Positions 17,403 through 24,413 of a DNA stretch of 32,210 nucleotides are shown here, one piece after another (within the stretch, counting starts at the first letter, position 1; every line of letters starts with the position of its first letter). The notes below the pieces were generated by a model that made no database searches, was not told the DNA's origin, and saw only the letters and a program-made list of their open reading frames with translations. The position numbers and the translations under genes were made by a program. The stretch lies in contig NZ_JAMYFE010000076.1 in assembly GCF_024129865.1 (NCBI RefSeq), forward strand, positions 1-32,210, written 5' to 3'. Origin of the DNA: Stieleria tagensis (GTDB lineage Bacteria > Planctomycetota > Planctomycetia > Pirellulales > Pirellulaceae).

Positions 17403-17524
17403 AGCCCCCCCAAAAAAAGTTTTCCTGCCTTGCGGGTTCATCTGCACAAACTACGCTTTTGATAAATAGCTCGTCATTTCCCAGCCTTGCCCAAAGAACA
17501 GTGGCCGGACTCGTCAAGCTATCG

Positions 17525-17563
17525 CCGGCCTTCACCAGGCCGGGTGTCGGGTTTCTGCCCGAC
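17525..17563 (+). terminator. Two tandem hairpins after glmS
   Basis: CCGGCCT (17525-17531)/AGGCCGG (17537-17543) has a 5-nt loop, and GTCGGG (17546-17551)/CCCGAC (17558-17563) has a 6-nt loop. Both are perfect and lie 3 nt apart, about 120 nt after glmS and before the promoter of the next gene. They may end glmS transcription; no clear U-run follows. Confidence 0.45.
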
Positions 17564-17601
17564 GAAACTGCTGCTGGATTTGTCCGCGGCAAATGACGAC
17601 C

Positions 17602-17619
17602 TAGGATCGTATAATCCTA
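17602..17619 (+). promoter_or_regulatory. Candidate -10 element inside an operator-like palindrome
   Basis: A perfect consensus TATAAT occupies 17610-17615 and is embedded in the inverted repeat TAGGAT-N6-ATCCTA (17602-17619). Transcription from it would start near 17622, 18 nt before the ATG at 17640. No good -35 is seen at 17-nt spacing, which suggests an activator or a regulated promoter. The overlap of palindrome and -10 fits a repressor site. Confidence 0.5.
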
Positions 17620-17639
17620 TTTTCCAACTGAGAAGAACC

Positions 17640-17840
17640 ATGACTCGAAACGGCCTAACCTTTAACTCTCGCAAAGCGCTGATGAACAACATCGGAGAGG
17701 CCGCTGGGACTGAAATCGCAAATCTGATCGCTGAAATGGCGGCGGAAATCGAAGAATTGCGACGATCCAAAGTCAACGTGACTCGAATTGTGCCGACCAG
17801 CCCCTCCGAGCGAATGCAGTCGACTCAGGGCGTTCTGTAG
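17640..17840 (+). CDS. Small helical protein of unknown function
   Basis: This 66-residue protein contains a probable amphipathic helix (GEAAGTEIANLIAEMAAEIEELRRSK, about 19-44), rich in Ala, Glu and Ile and able to coil. The tail is short and polar. The ATG at 17640 is preceded by GAGAAG at suitable spacing and by a near-consensus -10 about 25 nt upstream, which supports expression even though the protein is small. No signal peptide, metal-binding motif or membrane segment is present. It follows glmS on the same strand after 237 nt containing two hairpins, so it is probably its own unit. I do not recognise a named family. Confidence 0.65.
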   Translation: MTRNGLTFNSRKALMNNIGEAAGTEIANLIAEMAAEIEELRRSKVNVTRIVPTSPSERMQSTQGVL

Positions 17841-18384
17841 ACACTCTCTGTGTTCTTCCGTCTGAATCACCGATTCTTTGTCGGCGTCGTCTCGCCCGAC
17901 CGGTGACATGCTGCCCCCAAGCCAATTCGCAAACCAGTGCACGCACTGGCACATGCATGGGCAGCGCGTGCCTCTTTTCTAGGCAGCAGTGATTACCTGC
18001 CAAGCCAGCTTGGGCGCGATCGAGCGACAAAGTCAAACATGTGCCAATCGGTTACGGGTTGCGAATGCGCGTAAAACCCGACGTAACATGCGGCGAAAGC
18101 CCACTGCCACAAGACCAACGGCAATCGCTGTGGAATCAGCGTCGACTTTTGCCGGATTGGCATGCCGGTTGCGATAGGGTCGTGCCAGGGAGGAAGCACG
18201 GATGCAAGCGGTTTCTAAGGAAGGTCGCTGGGAATGCAACGGGGAATTGCATTCCTAGCAAACGAACGCTGCCAATACACCTCGTTTGGCAGTGTTCAGC
18301 CTGATGGCTATCGAGTCGGGTGATCTGGTTCCGGTGCTTGATCACCCGACTCTGCCATCTTTCTAATTGCCAGCCCCGGCGACG
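17841..18384. other. Gene-free region packed with inverted repeats
   Basis: No convincing coding frame is found in 544 nt, but five structured elements are. They are: GCTGCCC 17910-17916/GGGCAGC 17959-17965 enclosing CCAGTGC 17934-17940/GCACTGG 17943-17949; GTTAC+GGGTT 18051-18060 with AACCC 18075-18079 and GTAAC 18083-18087 (3-nt bulge); GGAATGCAA 18231-18239/TTGCATTCC 18247-18255; CTGCCAA 18269-18275/TTGGCAG 18286-18292; and GAGTCGGGTGATC 18313-18325/GATCACCCGACTC 18340-18352. It lies between a plus-strand gene and a convergent minus-strand gene, so some hairpins may be terminators. An unannotated RNA or a repeat cluster is also possible. Confidence 0.5.
18313..18352 (-). terminator. Perfect 13-bp hairpin downstream of the TPR gene
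   Basis: GAGTCGGGTGATC and GATCACCCGACTC pair perfectly around a 14-nt loop. The hairpin lies 33 nt beyond the stop codon of the minus-strand TPR gene and in the convergence zone with the upstream plus-strand gene. It lacks a U-run on either strand, so it may block RNA decay rather than terminate. Confidence 0.45.
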
Positions 18385-19209
18385 CTAACCGCCGAAGGGG
18401 TCAGAGCCACCAAAGGGATCCGCGCCGCCAGCGGCGGGTGCACCAAACGGATCGCTGCCGCCAAACGGATCGGCTGCAGGTGAATCGGTGGCGGGGGCGT
18501 CACCAAACGGCATCGCGTCACCAGCGTCGCCAGCCGCGGCTGGTTGGCCACTCGCAGGTGCCGGGTCGTCCGCGAACGGATTTTCATCCGATCCTTCCAA
18601 GACATTGTTTGATTCAACCTTTGGCTTGCCTTGAGCCATCGCCGCATCGCCGCCTGAAAACGGGTTGTCGGCCACTGGTGCGGAAGGCGCCGGTGGAGGC
18701 GGGGTGGCAGCTGGCCGCGCTGCGGCAGGTGGCTGGGCCGTGGCGGCCGGAGCGGGCTGGAGACCCAGCTGACGCATGCGGGTGTCGGATCGACTGCCTG
18801 CTGTTTTCATCGCTTCCAGTTTCGCGCGTTGGCGAATCTGTTCCAATTTCAGACGCGCCGAACCTTGAAAACGTGATAGCGAACGACCGATGGATTCCGC
18901 GCCACCGCGCTGTGCTTCCAATTCTGCACCTTGCATCCAATCCGCTTCGGCTTCCGCCAACCGCCCTTGGTTGTTGGAAACAATCCCACGAAAGTAGTAG
19001 GCGCGTGGATCACGCGTCCCGCCATCAATGGCCGCCGTCAGGTATTCAACGGCGTCGTTGTAGTGCCCGGCATAATAGGCGTGTACGCCTTGACCATAGA
19101 CTTCGGCCAACAGCGATTCGTTCTGTGCCGATGCTTTAGGTGAACCGAGCATCACTCCGGCCAGCGCGAATGCGGCCAGCGGGGTGTAGAAAAATGAACT
19201 TCGGGTCAT
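18385..19209 (-). CDS. Exported TPR protein with a DPFGG-rich tail
   Basis: The product has 274 residues. A signal peptide (MTRSSFFYTPLAAFALAGVM and on) is probably cut after KASA at residue 28. Residues about 33-105 carry two TPR-like units (YGQGVHAYYAGHYNDAVEYL; AYYFRGIVSNNQGRLAEAEA). A helical stretch follows to about 160. The C-terminal 110 residues are low-complexity, rich in Ala, Pro, Gly and Asp, with NPF and DPFGG repeats (ADPFGGSDPFG and similar). The start at 19209 is supported by GGAAGAGGA upstream and by the signal peptide; the frame is open 20 codons further. Likely an envelope scaffold; the precise role is unknown. It lies downstream of the S41 protease gene on the same strand (183-nt gap). 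Confidence 0.85.
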   Translation of the reverse strand: MTRSSFFYTPLAAFALAGVMLGSPKASAQNESLLAEVYGQGVHAYYAGHYNDAVEYLTAAIDGGTRDPRAYYFRGIVSNNQGRLAEAEADWMQGAELEAQRGGAESIGRSLSRFQGSARLKLEQIRQRAKLEAMKTAGSRSDTRMRQLGLQPAPAATAQPPAAARPAATPPPPAPSAPVADNPFSGGDAAMAQGKPKVESNNVLEGSDENPFADDPAPASGQPAAAGDAGDAMPFGDAPATDSPAADPFGGSDPFGAPAAGGADPFGGSDPFGG

Positions 19210-19392
19210 CGCGTTCGGATCCTCTTCCCAAGTCGAGCAGTTGCGGTCGCGGAGCAATTCCCGACCCAACCAGTAAGATTAGTGGGGCCGAACCAACAAT
19301 TCGGCCATCTCAGACACACCTAAACCATAGTTGTCCACCCGACGATCAGCAAACGGATTCGCCCGGTGGACTTAAAAATCGGCAGTGTCACG

Positions 19393-20922
19393 TTAAGCGG
19401 CTTGCCGTTTCACAGCAGCCGGACTGTTTGGACTATCCGGACTATCCGGTACAGATTGCGACTTCAATCGGTCCAACAATGCACCGACGGCGGCTCGTAG
19501 CGGCGGATCATCACTCAATTCCACCGGTCCACGATCCACATGGGCCTGTGCCTCGGCTGACAATTCCGGCGGCGATTGCCCCCCCGCGTCAACCGACTCG
19601 GGGGGCGATTCTGGATCAACGACCGGCGTTTTTGCCGGTCCCGCCTCAATCGCTTGCGGCGCCAAATCCTGTTGGATCGGTGCCGTTCCCGCCGGATCGG
19701 GATCAATGATCGGCAACTCCGGCGGATCGATACCCGCCAACATCGGATACGAGGCTGTGCGCCAGCGCAAATTCAGTTTCAAGATCGATGCCATGTCCAT
19801 CGGCACGACAAACCCTGGGTCCGGGGTCACCCCCCACTCGTCTTCCTCGGTTGCGTCGCTCAATCGGTGAATGTTCTTGTTGTTCGGCCGATAGTAACGG
19901 GCGACGGTCAAACGCAGCGCGCTGCGGCCGTATTCCAACGGGATGATTTCCTGCACTGTGCCTTTGCCATAGCTACGAGTGCCGACAACAATCGCGCGGC
20001 CGTTGTCTTGCAAACACGCCGCCACGATCTCGCTGGCGCTGGCCGAATTGCCGTCGACTAATACGGCGACAGGAATTCTGGGATCGACCAAGGTACCGGC
20101 TGTCGCCGAATAGGACTCTTCGATTCGTCCGCCCCGGACGCGTGTCGAGACGATCACGCCGGATGACAAAAACATGTCACAAACGTCGCGGGCGGCATAC
20201 AACAACCCGCCGCCATTGCCTCGCAGGTCCAATACCAACGCCTGGTAGTCATTGTCCAGTTCCGCCAGCACCGCCTGCAGTTCCTGCACCGTTTTTTCGC
20301 CAAAGCTTTTCAGTCGCAGGTAGGCAACCGTCGGGTCACTTTGCAAACGGTACACCCAGCGGTTGGATGAATCACGGTGATCACCAACAACTGATTCCAG
20401 TTCAATGGTCGCGCGGCGGACGTCGATCGTTTGCTGTTGATCACCGCGACGCACCACCAGCTGGACCGTCGTTCCAGGTGCCCCTTTCAATCGATCACTG
20501 ACCTCCGTTAACGGCAGCTTGGAAACGTCTTGGCCGTCTACCCGCACAATCAGATCATTTGGCAACACACCGGCCCGCAGTGCCGGCGATCCGACCAACG
20601 GTGTCACCACTCGGACCGGTGATTCGGGCTCCAACTGGTCAACATAAATTCCGATCCCGGCAAATTCCTGGTGCATGCTGTCCTGAAAGGACTCGTAGGC
20701 ATCGACCGCAAAATAGCTGCTGTGCTCGTCTAGCTTTGTCACAACCCCCTGCATCGCCGCCATCACCAGTTCACGGCGGTCAATCGGATCGACGTAATTC
20801 TGTTCGATCAAATCCACCGCTTCGCCGATGATGCTGGCGGTTCGTGTGTTGCGATAGGTCAGGTGGCACAAGATGCTGACCACGACCGCGAATAGAATCA
20901 GATTAAAATTGCGTGGTGGCAT
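19393..20922 (-). CDS. S41 family C-terminal processing protease (CtpA/Prc-like)
   Basis: This 509-residue serine protease cleaves proteins near their C-termini in the periplasm. An N-terminal anchor helix (NLILFAVVVSILCHLTY, about 6-22) holds it in the membrane. An N-terminal helical region (VDLIEQNYVDPIDRRELV, MAAMQGVVTKLDEHSSYF) leads to a PDZ domain at about 95-175. The S41 catalytic core spans about 185-370: DLRGNGGGLL, GNSASASEIVA with Ser295 as the likely nucleophile, and GKGTVQE with Lys320 as general base, 25 residues apart as in E. coli Prc. The last about 110 residues form a Pro/Glu-rich tail of low complexity. Family usual length is 400-500, so the tail explains the excess. A small membrane-protein gene lies upstream on the same strand. 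Confidence 0.95.
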   Translation of the reverse strand: MPPRNFNLILFAVVVSILCHLTYRNTRTASIIGEAVDLIEQNYVDPIDRRELVMAAMQGVVTKLDEHSSYFAVDAYESFQDSMHQEFAGIGIYVDQLEPESPVRVVTPLVGSPALRAGVLPNDLIVRVDGQDVSKLPLTEVSDRLKGAPGTTVQLVVRRGDQQQTIDVRRATIELESVVGDHRDSSNRWVYRLQSDPTVAYLRLKSFGEKTVQELQAVLAELDNDYQALVLDLRGNGGGLLYAARDVCDMFLSSGVIVSTRVRGGRIEESYSATAGTLVDPRIPVAVLVDGNSASASEIVAACLQDNGRAIVVGTRSYGKGTVQEIIPLEYGRSALRLTVARYYRPNNKNIHRLSDATEEDEWGVTPDPGFVVPMDMASILKLNLRWRTASYPMLAGIDPPELPIIDPDPAGTAPIQQDLAPQAIEAGPAKTPVVDPESPPESVDAGGQSPPELSAEAQAHVDRGPVELSDDPPLRAAVGALLDRLKSQSVPDSPDSPNSPAAVKRQAA

Positions 20923-21061
20923 CAGTGGCGGCTAATCGATCAAGGAAACTGAAGGACAGCCTGCCATTCTAGGGCTTTCCAGCGGTAGACGGAAACGGCC
21001 GTCTGCGGCCCCCGGACTCACCGCACATCGCCTGACTTGGTGTCTGGTTCCGTTTCCCCCC

Positions 21062-21313
21062 TCACTTCACGAACGGATTGGACGACGTCTTCGCCGGCGA
21101 CATTCGCTTGGGGGTCGGAGCGGTGTAGCCAATCCTCTCTTCCGAAACCAATTGCCCGTTGCTGTAGTGCCGCAGCACCGGCCCGCTATTTTTTCGTAGG
21201 TAGTGGCCCGCGTCACCATGATCGATCAATCCGTTGCCAACGTCGGTGAGCACCGAGATGATCAAACTGCTGAAGAACAGCAGGAAACAAACGACGCCAC
21301 GGAAACTGATCAT
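21062..21313 (-). CDS. Small single-pass membrane protein
   Basis: This 83-residue protein has an N-terminal transmembrane helix or uncleaved signal (GVVCFLLFFSSLIISVLTDV, about 6-25) followed by a polar region with DHGDAGHYLRKNSGPVLRHYSNGQ and a basic, Pro/Ser-rich end. No enzymatic motif is visible. The ATG has a purine-rich AGAGAGCGAAG just upstream. It precedes the S41 protease gene on the same strand by 139 nt that contain a 6-bp hairpin (AGACGG 20987-20992/CCGTCT 20999-21004), so co-transcription is possible. I do not recognise a family; a real gene is likely but not certain. Confidence 0.62.
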   Translation of the reverse strand: MISFRGVVCFLLFFSSLIISVLTDVGNGLIDHGDAGHYLRKNSGPVLRHYSNGQLVSEERIGYTAPTPKRMSPAKTSSNPFVK

Positions 21314-21660
21314 GTCTTCGCTCTCTGATCGAACCCAAAAGTAGACCTTTCAAGCCTGTCATAGGATGACCGCTTCGGTGCAATTGGATTGGAAACGATC
21401 AAAATGATTGCTTCCCAACGCGACGTCTGAATCAGTTTGTAGGGATTATTCGGTTCCTGCCCGTTGTACCGAGCGATCCGCCCAGGCAAGCCGGACAACC
21501 TTTGTCACTGACGAAAGGACTGTGCGATTTGACGAAAATGTTGCTGTCAATTCTGTCGCTGGACCCGATTGCAGCAATTGCGACGGCGGCGCGGGTCCAG
21601 TTGCTCCGATAGGTCCGATACTAGGCTTTTTTCAAGTTGAACCAAACACAAGGCGTCATC
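21314..21660. promoter_or_regulatory. Divergent region upstream of the first porin gene
   Basis: In 347 nt there is no credible gene. A 9-bp inverted repeat CTGGACCCG (21559-21567)/CGGGTCCAG (21592-21600) lies about 60 nt before the porin ATG. A tandem 9-mer, GCTCCGATA-GGTCCGATA, follows just after it. The segment TACTA...TTGAACCAAACA.AAGGCG before the ATG is shared with the second porin copy (TACTA at 23049-23053) and probably holds a -10 element and the ribosome-binding site AAGGCG. Confidence 0.45.
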
Positions 21661-22896
21661 ATGCGATGGTATCTAATTGTCGTGTCGGCATTGCTCGGGC
21701 CAACGATGGTGAGCCAAACGGCCCACGGACAGAGCTACGGCATTGAGCTTCACAACAACGTGATGCCGGCCTCCGGCGCGATGGGCGGCGCTAGTTTTTC
21801 TCGACCGCAAGACGTGCAATCGGCGATCAACGGAAACCCGGCGACGATGACCCAATTCGCCGGGCCTTCGATGGGATTTGGCGGTGCGTTTATCGAACCA
21901 ACGGTCAACATCACTCAGTCCAGCTCGCTACCGCTGTTGAATGTCGATCCCTTCTCCGGCAAATCCGACACGCCGGCATCGCTGGCAGGGAATATCGGCG
22001 TGATTCAACAAACCGAACTGATGGGGCAACCAATTTCATTCGGATTGGGATTCGTCACCAATGCTGGCTTGGGTGTCGATTTTCGACCGATCGACGCGTC
22101 CAACGGAACTCATGTGTCTTACTTGGCACTGGATTTGGTCAACGCCGTCGCTGTCGAAGTCGCACCAAATCTAACCGTCGGTGGCTCGCTTGCGATCGGA
22201 ACGTCCATCATGGACGGACCGTTTGTCGGCGCGAGCTCGTCACAAACCGACTATGCGACACGGTTCACTCTGGGAGCCAACTACGAGTTGGGATCGGGAA
22301 CCAGCGTCGGCGGATTCTGGCAATCGAAAAAAGACTTCACTTTCGACAACGTGATCGAATTCACCAGCGGTCCGCTGGCCGGCGTCCAGCAGGACATCAG
22401 ACTGGAACATCCTATGAATCTAGGGATGGGGATCGCCAACCGCAGCCTGATGAACGGCCGACTGCTGTTTGCTGCCGATGTGATCTATAAAAATTGGGCC
22501 GACGCCGAATTCTTCAAATCCATCTACAAAGACCAGTGGGTGCTGCAATTGGGGACGCAGTATGCCGCGACCGAGCGCTGCAAACTGAGAATGGGTTATG
22601 CGATCAACGAAGACCCCACCCGCGACACGGTCCCGGGCACCATCGGTGGCGTCGTCCCGGTCGGTGGCGTGCCCGCGGTGGAATACCTGCAAGCTCAATT
22701 CGCAGTCGTCCCCCAGCACCGTCTGACCGGTGGCATCGGCCTGGTCGATGTGATGCCAAACACGGACTTTGACCTCACCGTCGGAGGCGTCTTCAACGGC
22801 GACAAGACATTTGGCAGCACCGCCGTTGACATCGAAGGCTACTATGTCGCATTCGGTTTCACGTTCCGCCCAAGCGTCGTCGGTTGCTGTCGCTAG
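21661..22896 (+). CDS. FadL/OMPP1-like outer-membrane protein, copy 1
   Basis: The product has 411 residues. A signal peptide (MRWYLIVVSALLGPTMVSQTA, ending near HGQ) leads to an N-terminal motif NNVMPASGAMGGASFSRPQD, then SAINGNPATMTQF. This is the FadL/OMPP1 hatch signature, in which a glycine-rich start is followed by an 'A..NPA.L' stretch. The remaining sequence alternates beta strands (SFGLGFVTNAGLGVDFRP, TRFTLGANYELGSGTSVGGFW, RLLFAADVIYKNW). FadL proteins form 14-strand barrels that pass hydrophobic molecules across the outer membrane; the substrate here is unknown. The strand YYVAFGFTF, which should end the barrel, is followed by the tail RPSVVGCCR. ATG 21661 is preferred over the upstream TTG because AAGGCG precedes it. 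A close tandem copy follows. Confidence 0.88.
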   Translation: MRWYLIVVSALLGPTMVSQTAHGQSYGIELHNNVMPASGAMGGASFSRPQDVQSAINGNPATMTQFAGPSMGFGGAFIEPTVNITQSSSLPLLNVDPFSGKSDTPASLAGNIGVIQQTELMGQPISFGLGFVTNAGLGVDFRPIDASNGTHVSYLALDLVNAVAVEVAPNLTVGGSLAIGTSIMDGPFVGASSSQTDYATRFTLGANYELGSGTSVGGFWQSKKDFTFDNVIEFTSGPLAGVQQDIRLEHPMNLGMGIANRSLMNGRLLFAADVIYKNWADAEFFKSIYKDQWVLQLGTQYAATERCKLRMGYAINEDPTRDTVPGTIGGVVPVGGVPAVEYLQAQFAVVPQHRLTGGIGLVDVMPNTDFDLTVGGVFNGDKTFGSTAVDIEGYYVAFGFTFRPSVVGCCR

Positions 22897-22908
22897 TCAA
22901 CAACCAGC

Positions 22909-22940
22909 CTCCAACCCGTTGGAGTTCAACCTTCAGGTTG
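22909..22940 (+). terminator. Hairpin pair after porin copy 1
   Basis: CTCCAAC-CC-GTTGGAG (22909-22924) and CAACC-TTCA-GGTTG (22927-22940) lie 12 nt past the stop. A C-rich to T-rich run ends near 22997. The same arrangement recurs after copy 2, so it duplicated with the gene and is probably functional. Confidence 0.55.
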
Positions 22941-23090
22941 TTCCGCGCGATCCCTTCACCAATCCAAGCGGCATTTAAAACCCCCAGCCCCTTTTTTGCG
23001 AAAATGCTGCGACGTCGGCGTGGCGCTCGCTGGCCTGAATTGTACCCGTACTAAACATTCTTCCAATTGAACCAAACAAAAGGCGCCAGC

Positions 23091-24314
23091 ATGCGATGGT
23101 ATCTAATTGCCCAAATAGCATTGCTCGGGCCATTGATAGCGGTCCACAGTCAGAGCGATGGCGCTGAGCTTCACAACAACGTGATGCCGGCCTCCGGCGC
23201 GATGGGTGGCACTAGTTTTTCTCGACCGCAAGACGTGCAATCGGCAATCAATGGTAACCCGGCAACGATGACCCAATTCGCCGGAACGACCACAGGATTT
23301 GGTGGTGTCTTTATTGAACCCACGGTCAACATCAACCAATCTCGCTCAATCCCCCTGCTGAATGTTGACCCCTATTCTGGCAAATCCGATACGCCGGCAT
23401 CACTGGCAGCAAATATCGGTGTGATTCAACAGATCGAACTGATGGGGCAACCGATTTCATTTGGATTGGGACTCATCACCAATGCTGGCTTGGGTGTCGA
23501 TTTCCGACCGATCGACGCGTCCAACGGAACTCATGTGTCCTATTTGGCACTGGATTTGGTCAATGCCCTTGCCGTTGAAGTCGCACCGGACCTAACCGTG
23601 GGCGGTTCGATTACGATTGGAACGTCCATCATGGACGGACCGTTTGTCGGCGCGAGCTCGTCACAAACCGACTATGCGACACGCTTCACTCTGGGAGCCA
23701 ACTACGAGTTGGGATCGGGAACCAGCATCGGCGGATTCTGGCAATCGAAAAAAGACCTCACGTTCGACAACGTCATCGAATTTGCCAGTGGCCCGCTTGC
23801 TGGTGTCCGTCAAGACATGAGATTAGAACATCCAATGAATCTGGGGGTGGGGATCGCCAACCGCAGCCTGATGAACGGCCGACTGCTATTGGCTGCCGAT
23901 GTGATTTATAAAAACTGGGCCGATGCCGAATTTTTTAAATCCATCTACAACGACCAGTGGATGCTGCAGCTGGGGACACAGTATGCAGCGACTGATCGCT
24001 GCAAACTGCGCATGGGTTACGCGGTCAATGAAGACCCCACCCGCGACACGGTCCCGGGCACGATTGGTGGCGTCGTCCCGGTCGGTGGCGTGCCCGCGGT
24101 GGAATACCTGCAAGCGCAATTCGCTGTCGTCACCCAGCACCGTCTGACCGGTGGCATCGGACTTGTCGATGTGATGCCCAACACGGACTTTGACATAGCC
24201 GTCGGAGGCGTCTTCAACGGCGACAAGACATTTGGCAGCACGACCATCGATATCGAAGGCTACTATGTCGCATTCGGTTTCACGTTCCGCCCAAGCGTCG
24301 GTTGCTGTCGCTAG
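23091..24314 (+). CDS. FadL/OMPP1-like outer-membrane protein, copy 2
   Basis: This 407-residue protein is a tandem paralogue of the preceding gene and differs mostly in the signal peptide (MRWYLIAQIALLGPLIAVHS) and at scattered sites. The mature N-terminus ELHNNVMPASGAMGG and the NPATMTQF hatch motif are identical in kind. Relative to copy 1 it lacks three codons at the signal-peptide junction and one Val near the C-terminus (RPSVGCCR). The ribosome-binding site AAGGCG and the downstream hairpins are kept, so both copies look expressed. The role is presumably the same, uptake of a hydrophobic substrate across the outer membrane, possibly with different specificity or expression. Its terminator T-run meets the stop codon of the convergent membrane-protein gene. 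Confidence 0.88.
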   Translation: MRWYLIAQIALLGPLIAVHSQSDGAELHNNVMPASGAMGGTSFSRPQDVQSAINGNPATMTQFAGTTTGFGGVFIEPTVNINQSRSIPLLNVDPYSGKSDTPASLAANIGVIQQIELMGQPISFGLGLITNAGLGVDFRPIDASNGTHVSYLALDLVNALAVEVAPDLTVGGSITIGTSIMDGPFVGASSSQTDYATRFTLGANYELGSGTSIGGFWQSKKDLTFDNVIEFASGPLAGVRQDMRLEHPMNLGVGIANRSLMNGRLLLAADVIYKNWADAEFFKSIYNDQWMLQLGTQYAATDRCKLRMGYAVNEDPTRDTVPGTIGGVVPVGGVPAVEYLQAQFAVVTQHRLTGGIGLVDVMPNTDFDIAVGGVFNGDKTFGSTTIDIEGYYVAFGFTFRPSVGCCR

Positions 24315-24326
24315 CCAACAACCAGC

Positions 24327-24358
24327 CTCCAACCCGTTGGAGTTCAACCTTCAGGTTG
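24327..24358 (+). terminator. Hairpin pair after porin copy 2
   Basis: The duplicated pair CTCCAAC-CC-GTTGGAG (24327-24342) and CAACC-TTCA-GGTTG (24345-24358), followed by a C/T run ending in TTTTT near 24414. It matches 22909-22940 exactly in both stems. Confidence 0.55.
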
Positions 24359-24413
24359 TTCCGCGCAATCTCTTCACCAATCCAAGCGGCATTTAAAACC
24401 CCCAGCCCCTTTT

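Noticed and set aside
18051..18087. GTTAC.../GTAAC stem as an integron attC site
   Set aside because: It lacks the paired R'/R'' core arrangement and conserved spacers of attC sites, and no integrase or cassette array is in the window.
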